Positions 55,772-64,000 of a stretch of 64,000 bases of DNA are shown here, in pieces. Under the pieces are notes generated by a model. The model had not been told where the DNA came from and made no database searches. It saw only the letters and a list, made by a program, of their open reading frames with translations. The DNA comes from JBFFMO01 sp041390025 (GTDB lineage Bacteria; Myxococcota_A; Bradymonadia; Bradymonadales; Bradymonadaceae). Numbering within the stretch: position 1 is the first letter of the stretch; every line of letters begins with the position of its first letter. The position numbers and the translations under genes are program-made. Location of the stretch: positions 1-64,000 of the forward strand of contig JAWKQR010000030.1 of NCBI GenBank assembly GCA_041390025.1, read 5' to 3'.

Positions 55772-57141
55772 GTCTTGGACGTGTCCAATAGGCGTTGGTT
55801 CACACCGACATTCTGCGTCTGTGCCCACGCGCGAGGCACCGCGTACATCACGTGCTCGCTCGGTAGCTCCGGCAAATAGATCACACCGATAGGATCCCCA
55901 GGACTTAGCTCCGAGTAGGTCTTGTCCACCGTCGACACCGACCCGTGTTGAAACTGGTCTCCAACGCGATACCGGTATGTGAGGTTCGTCGCATTGGAAT
56001 TGCTGCTCCAGAAGACGCCTGTCACTTCTCCGAGTGCGTAGGAACCCCGTCGATAGACGTCGATCTCGGTGCGTGCCTTCTTGGTAACCGTCGCTGAGAG
56101 CAACATTGCGATCAGAACCGCAAAGCCCCCCAGCACAGCGAATGCGGGCTGGTTTGTCGCGATCACGACGACCGGGAAAACAGCCGTCAACAGCACGCCA
56201 AACACGCACATGATGACCACAATCAGATGGCTACGCCCGTGGTAGGCATCCCTAAGAAAAAAGCCAGGGAAAGGCCGCGGCGCGGGCCGTATCTCGTGAG
56301 GAATCGGCAGAGCCCCGACAATCTCGTCCTTTGGAACCATGAGAAACTCAAGATCGAGTTCCTGAAGAACCTCCCTCGTGGTTTGGAATCGTTTCTCCAC
56401 ATCGGGTTCGGTCAATCGCAGTAACAAGTTCTCAAATCCCAAGGTCACCGGGAGATCCGACGGAATCTTGAATTGATGCAGGCCCTCAAAGAGCTCCGAT
56501 GGTGGCTTGCCGGTAAGCAACTGGACGCACGTCGCGCCCACAGCAAACAAATCGGTCGCCGGCACACTCTGTCCCGCGTATTGCTCAGGCGGCATGTACC
56601 CAAACGTCCCCACAATGGTCGAGCCCACACCGTCGAACGTCACGGCCTCGCGAACGGCACCAAAGTCAATCAGCATTAGCCGGCCGTCAGGGGATAACAT
56701 CAAATTCGCAGGCTTGATGTCACGGTGAATGACTGGAGGATTGCGGGAGTGCAAATAATCCAAGATCTCGAGCAGTTGCCGAAGAAGATCGCGCACCCTG
56801 GGTTCGTCAAACGGCTCGCCTTCGTCCAACAGGTCTTGCAAGGACTTGCCGTCAACAAACTGCTGTACGAGAAACAGACGGGGCGGCGCGCCCTCGTCCC
56901 CCTCGATCACGAAGTCGTCGTAGTAACGGGGTATTCCGGGGTGGGACAGCGCCTGAAGTGTGCTGCATTCGCGATGAAAAAGGTCTAAATCCTTCCAACG
57001 CTTCATGCGGCTTGGCAACAACTCCTTGACCGCAACTGGCGCATTCGAGCGGCTTCGGTCGAAGGCTAACATCGTTCTGCCGAGCGCGCCTTCGCCAAGG
57101 ACGTGCTGAACCTCGTAGGTTTCTTTAAGGACTTCCGACAT
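55768..57141 (-). CDS. Hanks-type Ser/Thr kinase with two membrane helices and DUF3592-like end
   Basis: A 457-residue kinase. The kinase domain (about 8-270) has LGEGALGRTMLAFD, VAVKELLP, HRDIKPANLM, DFGAVRE, GTFGYMPPEQYAGQ and DLFAVGATCVQLLTG, so it should be active. Two adjacent membrane helices lie near 308-328 and 332-352 (LIVVIMCVFGVLLTAVFPVV, FAVLGGFAVLIAMLLSATVT). The C-terminal part (TYRYRVGDQFQHGSVSTVD, LSPGDPIGVIYLPELPSEHV) resembles DUF3592 beta domains. The hairpin puts both soluble parts on the cytoplasmic side. It is convergent with the YtxH gene. Confidence 0.9.
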   Translation of the reverse strand: MSEVLKETYEVQHVLGEGALGRTMLAFDRSRSNAPVAVKELLPSRMKRWKDLDLFHRECSTLQALSHPGIPRYYDDFVIEGDEGAPPRLFLVQQFVDGKSLQDLLDEGEPFDEPRVRDLLRQLLEILDYLHSRNPPVIHRDIKPANLMLSPDGRLMLIDFGAVREAVTFDGVGSTIVGTFGYMPPEQYAGQSVPATDLFAVGATCVQLLTGKPPSELFEGLHQFKIPSDLPVTLGFENLLLRLTEPDVEKRFQTTREVLQELDLEFLMVPKDEIVGALPIPHEIRPAPRPFPGFFLRDAYHGRSHLIVVIMCVFGVLLTAVFPVVVIATNQPAFAVLGGFAVLIAMLLSATVTKKARTEIDVYRRGSYALGEVTGVFWSSNSNATNLTYRYRVGDQFQHGSVSTVDKTYSELSPGDPIGVIYLPELPSEHVMYAVPRAWAQTQNVGVNQRLLDTSKT

Positions 57142-57165
57142 GACGACTATCCAAGAGGCTGAAAA

Positions 57166-57435
57166 ATGAACCGTTGGATCATCTCAGCCGATCGACGCCG
57201 CAGCAATCCCGAAGCGGTCCGAACCGAGCTATTGAATCTGTGCGAGGGTGTCATCGGCTTGACTATCGAATTCCTCGACGATGCCCAAGCGAACGCGCCC
57301 GATGCGGGAAAATTCCGAGACTTCGCGCCCCTTGCCAAGGTGACAAGCGATGAAGAACGAATTCTAGCGTGGCTCCTTGAGGAGCTTGTCGCCACGTTCG
57401 GGTGGGCCATCGACGTCACCCGCACGTCAGCCTAG
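57166..57435 (+). CDS. Small soluble protein, unknown function
   Basis: An 89-residue protein starting 24 bases upstream of, and divergent from, the kinase. It has Trp-containing N- and C-terminal helices (MNRWIISADRRR, LAWLLEELVATFGWAIDV). No signal, membrane segment or known motif is seen. It overlaps the end of the convergent mtnP-like gene by 9 bases. Confidence 0.6.
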   Translation: MNRWIISADRRRSNPEAVRTELLNLCEGVIGLTIEFLDDAQANAPDAGKFRDFAPLAKVTSDEERILAWLLEELVATFGWAIDVTRTSA

Positions 57436-58296
57436 GTAACGCCCCAGGATGATGTCCAGATTCTCGCGGGTCCAGGCCGGAATCGCTTCGGGTTTGGTCA
57501 TGATCGCGTATTGCAGCGCGGAATACGCATCGCACTCCGTTTCGCGCTCAAGTGGAATCGCTGGAATCACACGCCGCAGCACCTTACGCACGTTCTCAAC
57601 ATTCTGCTTGATGACCGCGAGAACGCTACTGACGTCGACGTGGTCGTCTTCGTGCCAAACGTCGTAGTCCGTGGGCAGGGCGATGGTCGCGTAACACATC
57701 TCGGCCTCACGTGCGAGACGCGCCTCCGGCATGGCTGTCATGCCGATCAGGCTCGCCCCCCAAGAGCGGTGCAGGTTGCTCTCGGCGACCGTGGAGAAGG
57801 CAGGACCTTCCATGCACACGTAGGTGCCGCCGTCATGAACGGTGATACCCTCGGCCTTGACCGCCTCCAGCAGAACCGCACGCAACATCGGGTGAAACGG
57901 ATGGCTAAGACCGGCGTGAACCGCGATCTCGTCAAACATCGTGTTGGGACGTTTCAGCGTCTTGTCGATGATTTGATCGGGAATGCAGAAGTGCCCGGGG
58001 ACGATCTCCTGCTTCAGCGAACCTACAGCGCTGACTGTGACCACCCAAAACACCCCAAGGCTCTTCAGAGCCCAGATGTTTGCGCGGTAAGGCACGACCG
58101 AAGGATTGTGTTCGTGGTGCACGCCATGACGCGGCAAGAAGGCAATCCGACGGCCGTCGAGCTCTCCGATCACGATCGGTGCGCTAGGTTTGCCGAACGG
58201 CGTGTCGATGTGGCGCTCCTCAAGGATCTTAACGCCATCGATCTCGTACAAGCCACTTCCGCCAATGATGCCAATCGGTACACGTGTGTCAGCCAT
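57427..58296 (-). CDS. mtnP: S-methyl-5'-thioadenosine phosphorylase
   Basis: Cleaves methylthioadenosine, a by-product of SAM-dependent polyamine synthesis, with phosphate. The 289 residues match the MTAP subgroup of PNP: IGIIGGSGLYEIDG at the start, PRHGVHHEHNPS (phosphate/His site), YVCMEGPAFST with a Met-Glu ribose contact, and GMTAMPEARLAREAEMCYAT with TDYDVWHE, the adenine-site Asp pattern that favours MTAP over PNP. The frame is clean. It stands apart from metK, the gene for the other side of SAM metabolism, at 1-743. Confidence 0.93.
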   Translation of the reverse strand: MADTRVPIGIIGGSGLYEIDGVKILEERHIDTPFGKPSAPIVIGELDGRRIAFLPRHGVHHEHNPSVVPYRANIWALKSLGVFWVVTVSAVGSLKQEIVPGHFCIPDQIIDKTLKRPNTMFDEIAVHAGLSHPFHPMLRAVLLEAVKAEGITVHDGGTYVCMEGPAFSTVAESNLHRSWGASLIGMTAMPEARLAREAEMCYATIALPTDYDVWHEDDHVDVSSVLAVIKQNVENVRKVLRRVIPAIPLERETECDAYSALQYAIMTKPEAIPAWTRENLDIILGRYLG

Positions 58297-58352
58297 TCTC
58301 TTCCTCCAAAAGACCGCTCATTCGTGCCATCGTTTTTTTTCCGAAACAACCA

Positions 58353-58380
58353 AGAAACAAAAAAAGCCCCGTAGGGGGCT
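58353..58380 (-). terminator. Rho-independent terminator for leftward transcription
   Basis: On the minus strand, AGCCCC (58380-58375) pairs with GGGGCT (58370-58365), followed by a run of seven T. It lies 21 bases after the stop of the leftward lipoprotein gene at 58401 and before mtnP, so it probably closes the transcript that includes the lipoprotein. Confidence 0.85.
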
Positions 58381-58400
58381 GTGATCGTGCCAAGCGGGCA

Positions 58401-59075
58401 TCAATTGATAACGCCGAGGGGGGTGGTAGGGAGATCACATGATGTACAAACCTGCATGGGAATCTCAAGGATGTTGGACTCCACCACCTCGCCGCCTACG
58501 GTAGTACCGGACGCCCACAGCCTCATCTTGACGGGCACAATCGCTGCGCCCTGACCGCCAGACACGGCACCGAACACTGTCTTCCAGTTGGCGATGGTCG
58601 TCGGGTCAATGATTGTGACTGCCGCGCCTGACTCAGACCCATCCGAACCGACTTGCACGACGTAGGGAGCTTCCGTATCCAGCGCGTCAAGACCCGCCAA
58701 ATTGTCGCTCGGAGGGAACTCAATCGTGAACGAGTTCAGCTGCACAATGTTTTGGTCCGTGCGCAGATTCACCCCGTCGCCGATGGGCGAATAGGTGTCA
58801 CTCTTCTGCAAACGGTTAACCAGGTTTGCGCCGAGCGTGAACTGATTGATTCGTCCCAACGGCTGCCCCGCTGTGCTCAGCGCGTTCAGGTTGATCGTGG
58901 GCATGTACGCCTGAGGAGGCATGTCTGTGTTGAACTCACAGCTCACACCCGCTGCTTCATCCTCGGTGCACACTGCAAACAACGGCGCACTCAGCACAAG
59001 CGAGGGGTCGGCCTCGACGCACGCTGTCATAGGAACAGCAGCCAAGAGTAGTACTCCGAGTCCGATTCGTTTCAT
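58401..59075 (-). CDS. Lipoprotein of unknown function, downstream of pilQ
   Basis: A 224-residue lipoprotein from the ATG at 59075, chosen because it starts the signal directly (MKRIGLGVLLLAAVPMTAC, lipobox MTAC, Cys19). The mature part is beta-rich with Cys residues near the N-terminus (FAVCTEDEAAGVSCEF) and a CTSC pair near the C-terminus. It lies 72 bases after pilQ on the same strand, so it may be read from the pil transcript. No known family is seen. Confidence 0.78.
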   Translation of the reverse strand: MKRIGLGVLLLAAVPMTACVEADPSLVLSAPLFAVCTEDEAAGVSCEFNTDMPPQAYMPTINLNALSTAGQPLGRINQFTLGANLVNRLQKSDTYSPIGDGVNLRTDQNIVQLNSFTIEFPPSDNLAGLDALDTEAPYVVQVGSDGSESGAAVTIIDPTTIANWKTVFGAVSGGQGAAIVPVKMRLWASGTTVGGEVVESNILEIPMQVCTSCDLPTTPLGVIN

Positions 59076-59147
59076 CGGTGACTCCAGTGTCGAATTGTTC
59101 TTCATTTTTTCTCGTTTCATCATATCAGGCCTCGCACCAAATGCGAA

Positions 59148-62100
59148 TTACTTCGAATCCTGTCCAATCGACTCGGCGCGGTTGACGATCTTCGGGGTGA
59201 TGAAGATCAGCAGCTCCGTACGACGGTCGCTCTCGGCTTGAGTCCGAAAGAAGAACCCGAGAATCGGAATTTTATGGAAGAACGGCACCGCGGCGATGTT
59301 CGAACCCGAGTTACGCGTGTAGATGCCGCCGATAACCGTGGTGTCGCCATCCTTGATGAGGAGCTCGGTATCGGCTTGCTTGCGGATAATCGTGGGGTCA
59401 CCACGAGCGCCAGTGTTCTGGAAGTCAGGCTCGTTTTTCGACGCCGAGATCTTCAATTGGATGTTGCCATCTGGGGTGACGTGCGGCGTCACCTTAAGCT
59501 CGATGGACGCATCCACGAACACCGTCTGGACACCCGCAGCACTGACCACGCTGACGGGGATGCTTGTGCCCTGCGAGATGGTTGCTGGTGTGTTGTCCAA
59601 AGTCAGAATCTTTGGCGAGCTGACGATCTTCGCGTGACCGGCAGATTCAAGTGCGGTCAGACGAAGGTTCAAGTTCACCGCGCCACCGATGCTGCCCATG
59701 GTCAGACCGATCGAACCACCGGACCCTGTACCCACCGCTGTCGGCAGGTTGACCGCGAAGTTGGGGTTTGAGCTTGTGCCGGCTGTGGGTGTCTTGCTAT
59801 CCGTCGCACCACCGGCAATACCGAGAACACTTGGGAACAAAAGACCGGTAGGATTTCCGTTGGACTGCGCCCACGTCGCGTCACCGCCCCACTGGATACC
59901 CAAGCTCTGCGTGAAGGTGTCGTTGGTCTCAACGATTCGCGCTTCAATGAGCACCTGAGGCACCTGCGAGTCCAGGCTCTCAACGAGAGCCCGCACCGCA
60001 GCCAGGTTGTCAGGGATATCCTTGATAACAAGCGTATTCGTGCGTGGGTCGACGCTTACCGTACCTCGAGGGCTGAGCAGCGAGGCAACCTGTGTGGACA
60101 TCTGTTTGGCTTCCGCATAGTTCACCGGGAGCAAAAACACCTCCAGCGGGCGCGTGCGCTCGTTGGCAGCCCGCGCTTCGGAGCGACGTGTTTGCTCAGC
60201 CAAGAGCACGGATTGAGGCGCAACGCGGATGACGTTGCCTCGTTTCTCAAAGCCCAAACCGCGCGCTTGAAGAACCGTCAGGAACACTTCATCAAGCGGA
60301 ACACTGCGCAACCGGATGGTCACGTCTCCACTGACCCCCTCGCCGGACACGATGTTGACGCCGCCCTCTTTGGCCAGAAGACGAAGGACGTTTTGAATGT
60401 CCGCGCCACGAAGGTCGATGGTGATGCGCTTACGACTCATCCCAGGAACTGTGCTGACCTGCGTGGGGTCCGTGACCACCGATGGATAACGTGGTGGTGC
60501 GGCCGTGAAACCGTCCGCAACTGGGCGGGTTTGCTCCTCGCCCCAGTCCACACGTTGCTGGCTAGGCTCTTTGGATGCGAACTCCCAAACCAACGTATTT
60601 CCGTCCTGGCGCACGAGCTCGGTCGCTGACCCGTCGAGTTCGGCCTCGAGGCGCACACGACCTTCTCGGTCACGGTAGGACGACACAAAACGCACGGCAC
60701 CGGCGTCACCCTTGGTCGCGAGCGTTTTCTCAAGTGCCTTGGGCAACTGAACACCGTTGAGGATCATGACGGCGCGAGAATCCGTCCATGGAAGCGTCTC
60801 AAAGTTCCCCGGCCGATCGAGCTCCACAACAATCCGTGTGCGCTCGCCGACGTTCTCGAGCCGAATTCCGCGGACGGCATTTTCAGCGTCGACGGCCACA
60901 GCGCGCGCGACCTGAGTCGGCTGAGCCTTCTGAAGTCGCGTCACCTCCGCCTTGGCCTTTTCAAGCTCAGCTTGGACAGCAACAAGCTGTTTCTCTGCGG
61001 TGTTGGGTGCGTTGTTTTGTTTGGCCTCCGCCAAAGCGGCCTCAAGCGCCTGCACACGTTGCTGCGCTGCGGCGTTGGCACGGGCGACTTCGCGATCGCG
61101 AGCCGACTCGGAGAGTGCGAGCCGGTCTTGCAGTTTCGCAATCTCCTGATCACGTGACTCCAACGCTTTTTGGGCCACGGCAAGCTTTTCGCTGGCTTCG
61201 GCGGCCGAGCGACGCGCGCGGTCGAGCTGACTCTCGCGTGTGACAAGCTCCTTTCTCAACGCTTGTTGGTCGCCTTCGAGTTTGGCAAGCTCCGCCTTTG
61301 CACCCTCGTCACCCGCGTTGGCGCTACGCTTCAGCCGTTCGACCTGAGCACGGAGGTCGGATTCGCGGGCCTGAGCAAGTGCAAGCTCTTCGCGGGCCTT
61401 GACGACTTCGTCGCTTGCCGTCTTCGCCTGGGTATTCGCCGACTCAAGTTTCTGGCGCAGGCCGTCCGAGTTTTGCGCGACCTTTTCGAGATCTCGACGT
61501 GTCAACTCAAGCGACTTCGCCAACTCATCGGCTTTGCGACGCGCGAGGGCACCCTCTTCTTCCTTCTGCTTCGCGAGCGCGAGGGCCTCGTCACGCTGCG
61601 CGGTCGCCGTTTTGGCGCGCTCGCGGAGAGCGGTCTCGCTCGCGCGTCAGATCCGCAACCGACGCCTCAAGTTTCGAGACTTTCTGCGAGCCGGAGGCAA
61701 CTTCAGCCTTGTAGCGCGAGAGTTCCGCGGTCTTCGCGTCAATTTCGGCGCGCACGCGTGCGTTTTCGTCGCCCTGCGTGTTGTTGGCACGCTGTTGAAG
61801 CGATTTGAGCTCGCGCTGCGCATCCTCCAGCTTGCTTCGGGTCGCATCCAACTGCGCGACGGCGTCTGTGTACGCACCTTTGGTCGCGTTGAGGTCTGCT
61901 TGGTAGCGTGCTTCAAGTTTGCGCACGTCCTCTGGGTCGACGCCGTTCTGCGCCACCACGGAGGTGTTGCGACGGTTCGCGCCGTCAACAAACACGACAA
62001 CGTCGCGACCCTCCGTACGCACGTCGTAATGCGCTGGAGAGTCAAAGCCGATGATGACGCGAGTCACGGACTGGATATTGTCCTTGAACTCGAGCATCGC

Positions 62101-62394
62101 CACCTGCGATATCACGCCGTTGTTGACTTTGACCGTCTGCACATCGTCCTGCAATTCACTGTTCGAAATGTCGATGAACAGTCGAGGCGGATCGTTGAGC
62201 TTGAAAACGGAGAACGTCGGAACCGAGGTGCCCCCTATGCGAACCAAAGTACCGTCTTTTTGCTCTTCAATCTTGAAGGCACCAACGGCGTTGACTCGGG
62301 ACTCCACGGTGGACCCGCTTCTCTGTGCGAAGCTTGGGGTAGCCGCGCTAAGCCCCAAACACAGAGATAAAATGGCCAGCTTCCATCGCATCAT
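59148..62394 (-). CDS. pilQ: Type IV pilus secretin PilQ with long coiled coil (one frameshift)
   Basis: PilQ forms the outer-membrane pilus channel. From ATG 62394 a signal peptide (ending SFA) is followed by a first AMIN domain (LVRIGGTSVPTFSVFKLNDP, RLFIDISNSELQDDVQTVKV). A coiled coil of roughly 330 residues rich in Glu, Lys and Ala follows, with one frame change near 61640. Then come a second AMIN domain (RGIRLENVGERTRIVVELDR), an STN/N0 domain (ITIDLRGADIQNVLRLLAKE), an N1 domain (VNYAEAKQMSTQVASLLSPR) and the secretin core (QVLIEARIVETND, PVSVVSAAGVQTVFVDASIE, LLIKDGDTTVIGGIYTRNSG). Total length is about 1080 residues. It is the last pil gene, after pilN-O-P. Confidence 0.9.
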
Positions 62395-62462
62395 GTGACT
62401 CCTCAGTTCCTTATCTGACCCAAAGGCCGGCGAGGCAATGCCCCGTAATTCAAACGTTATCG

Positions 62463-63191
62463 CTAATTCTCAGCAGGTGGCGCGAATCCGCCAAAGCGCG
62501 GATCTCCACCGCTTTGCGTAGGTTCCTGCTGCTGCTGTTCCACTGCATTCGCCCCAGCCGCGTTGTCCTCAAACGTCCGCTGAAGTGCCTTTCGGCCTTC
62601 GTCGGTTTGAAGCAATCGCTCCAGTGCGGCCTTCTCCTCATCCGACAACCCGCTGTCCCCGGTGGAGAGCTCGGTGTCACGAAGCCGAACGATGCGCTGA
62701 AGCGTCTGGGAGTCTTCGTCATCCCCACCTTCGAGCACTTCCACTTCGTTGTCACGAATATCGGAGATGACGCCGCTGTTTCGCCCAATCCGGTCGCCTT
62801 CTTTGACGAAATGTCCAAAACCCGTCGGATCCCTGAACATCGCAATAGGCACCGCCACTTCACTGATGATCGCCATCAATTTCAGCTGACCCAAAGCGTA
62901 TTGTTCCAGCGGCTCCAGCTCACGGACCTCACCCTCGACCGAGCGCGCTTGCGGCGTCACGACTTCGGGATCCGGTTGGAACGGGTTTCGTCGTTGCGAG
63001 TTCGGGTACTCTGGACGCACGTACTCCGACGAAGACGCTTCCGATACTTCAGGGGTCGGCACCTCCTCAACCTTCTGCTCTTCTTTGGCGGGTGGCTTCG
63101 GTGGTGGAGCCTGAAGCTCCTCCTCGCATCCAGCGGCAACCAAAGCGACCACAGCGGCGAGCAGCAATCTGTGAGAAAAAAGACTTCTCAT
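62463..63191 (-). CDS. pilP: Type IV pilus alignment lipoprotein PilP
   Basis: A 242-residue lipoprotein that connects PilN/PilO to PilQ. Signal and lipobox are MRSLFSHRLLLAAVVALVAA with AGC (Cys22). A Pro/Glu-rich tether follows. The PilP beta domain has NPFQPDPE, then LEQYALGQLKLMAIISEVAV and MFRDPTGFGHFVKEGDRIGR. The C-terminal Gln-rich tail is longer than usual. Its start overlaps the pilO stop as ATGA. Confidence 0.93.
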   Translation of the reverse strand: MRSLFSHRLLLAAVVALVAAGCEEELQAPPPKPPAKEEQKVEEVPTPEVSEASSSEYVRPEYPNSQRRNPFQPDPEVVTPQARSVEGEVRELEPLEQYALGQLKLMAIISEVAVPIAMFRDPTGFGHFVKEGDRIGRNSGVISDIRDNEVEVLEGGDDEDSQTLQRIVRLRDTELSTGDSGLSDEEKAALERLLQTDEGRKALQRTFEDNAAGANAVEQQQQEPTQSGGDPRFGGFAPPAEN

Positions 63192-63796
63192 TTCTTCTTA
63201 CCCTTTTTCGACGTGGAGGCGGCGCCTGGCTTGGCATAACGGAATGTCGTCCCCTGCGCCTTGATCGCGAGCTCGCCATCTGGCGTCAGCCCTTTGTTGA
63301 CGCGTGTCATGTCGAGGTTCTTAACGTTGACGATACGAGTCATGCGGCCAACGTAATACAAGAAGTTCGCAAGCTCGTCGTAGGTGCCTCGCAGCTCCAT
63401 CTCGACCGGAATCTCGATGTAATACTGCTGTGGCCGATCAGGCAGGCGACGAAACTTGTTGATGTCCAAGCCCGCCGTCTTCGCCTGATTGTGGATACGC
63501 TGCAACAAGCTGGGGATCTCCGCATCCTGCGGCAGCTTCTCTTGCGCGATCAGAAGTTGGGCCTTGAGTTTCTCAAGCTGTGCAATCACGATCGCGCGAT
63601 TGCGCTTGAGCTGCTCGAGCCGCTCCTTTTCCCGCTGCAGCTCGACCAACTTCGTCTGTTGGTTGGCAATATCAGTGTTCAGAGGCTCAAGCAGCAGGAA
63701 ATAAAACCCTGCAACGATGAGCACCATGAGCGCGATCAGGCCGAAGATGCGCTGTGCGAGCGGGACGGCGTTAAACTTGTCGACAAAATCGTTCAT
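63188..63796 (-). CDS. pilO: Type IV pilus alignment protein PilO
   Basis: A 202-residue inner-membrane protein. One helix lies near 15-37 (IFGLIALMVLIVAGFYFLLL), followed by a coiled coil (ANQQTKLVELQREKERLEQL) and a ferredoxin-like part (DINKFRRLPDRPQQYYIEIP, VEMELRGTYDELANFLYYVG). The tail is Lys-rich. It has GGGAG upstream and starts 13 bases after the pilN stop. Confidence 0.93.
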   Translation of the reverse strand: MNDFVDKFNAVPLAQRIFGLIALMVLIVAGFYFLLLEPLNTDIANQQTKLVELQREKERLEQLKRNRAIVIAQLEKLKAQLLIAQEKLPQDAEIPSLLQRIHNQAKTAGLDINKFRRLPDRPQQYYIEIPVEMELRGTYDELANFLYYVGRMTRIVNVKNLDMTRVNKGLTPDGELAIKAQGTTFRYAKPGAASTSKKGKKK

Positions 63797-63809
63797 CGGA
63801 TGATCTCCC

Positions 63810-64000
63810 TCAGCCCTTTTTCTTCTTGCCCTTCGCAGGCACAGCGGGTTCGGAACCTGGCGCTGGGCGCCCGGAGTAGCTGACTTTGCCGCGCAAATCG
63901 AAGTTGACCGTGCGATTGCCGTCTTGGGACTTGGCCACGACCGCCGTCACAACATCCAGCTCGACATCGTAGAAGTACTGTCCCGTCGATAGCCGCTGCA
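63810..64000 (-). CDS. pilN: Type IV pilus protein PilN, C-terminal end (cut by window edge)
   Basis: The last about 62 codons of a leftward gene. QYFYDVELDVVTAVVAKSQD and VNFDLRGKVSYSGRP form the end of a ferredoxin-like fold, followed by a Lys-rich tail and TGA at 63812-63810. Position right before pilO fits PilN. The start and most of the protein lie right of the window. Confidence 0.75.
   Translation of the reverse strand, partial: QRLSTGQYFYDVELDVVTAVVAKSQDGNRTVNFDLRGKVSYSGRPAPGSEPAVPAKGKKKKG

Overview
The window looks like chromosome of a GC-rich deltaproteobacterium-like organism, most likely Myxococcota or Bradymonadales. The clues are a MYXO-CTERM-type tail on a cysteine-rich secreted protein, two Hanks-type kinases, DUF4388 and FHA regulators, many lipoproteins with MopE-like and thrombospondin-3-like cysteine motifs, a complete type II secretion operon and a type IV pilus operon. 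I cannot name a species. I see no tRNA, rRNA, CRISPR array, insertion sequence or prophage. No stretch over 300 bases is without a gene or a recognisable broken gene. The longest gaps are 20049-20292, 29711-29970 and 38341-38605.

Region 1 (1-9.2 kb): 3' end of metK with its terminator, then a cysC-like kinase, a lipoprotein and a TruC-like pseudouridine synthase in close order. A small protein follows, then a frame-broken cysteine-rich MYXO-CTERM protein. A broken LysR regulator diverges from an NmrA-like reductase across a perfect 17-bp palindrome. recX, a small membrane protein and a GT2 glycosyltransferase follow.

Region 2 (9.2-20.1 kb): an FHA protein, then a run of genes with many frameshifts: a possible degenerate metallo-beta-lactamase-fold protein, an FG-GAP protein, a coiled-coil membrane protein, a class II photolyase, a small zinc-ribbon protein and rarA. 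Among them lies an intact protein made of four 90-residue repeats that I do not recognise. A beta-barrel protein, a membrane protein and a tandem universal stress protein close the region.

Region 3 (20.2-38.4 kb): a VWA lipoprotein; a large Dna2-like nuclease-helicase with an N-terminal pseudokinase-like segment; a PQQ-propeller lipoprotein; a CPBP intramembrane protease; an elicitor-type transglutaminase lipoprotein; an acyl-CoA ligase; a glycosyltransferase; small exported proteins; a TPR protein next to a PEGA-containing kinase; a TrmA/RumA-like methyltransferase without its catalytic Cys; and a receiver-DUF4388 protein.

Region 4 (38.5-52.7 kb): the type II secretion operon gspC-D-E-F-G-(G-like)-H-I-J-K-L-M-N, preceded by a sigma-54-like -24/-12 site. 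The G-like gene encodes a GspG homologue with no prepilin cleavage motif. GspC carries an unusual Cys-rich insert.

Region 5 (52.7-64 kb): an EpmA-like lysine ligase, a lipoprotein, a four-gene envelope-stress module (YqjE/DUF3618/ElaB/YtxH-like), a membrane kinase, methylthioadenosine phosphorylase, a lipoprotein and leftward pilN(partial)-pilO-pilP-pilQ. PilQ has a long coiled coil between two AMIN domains.

At least thirteen genes carry apparent frameshifts, clustered at 4.7-6.9, 10.4-14.1 and 16.3-16.8 kb, with isolated ones near 25.7, 29.65, 38.64 and 61.64 kb. The simplest reading is an error-prone assembly, so most broken genes here are probably intact in the organism.
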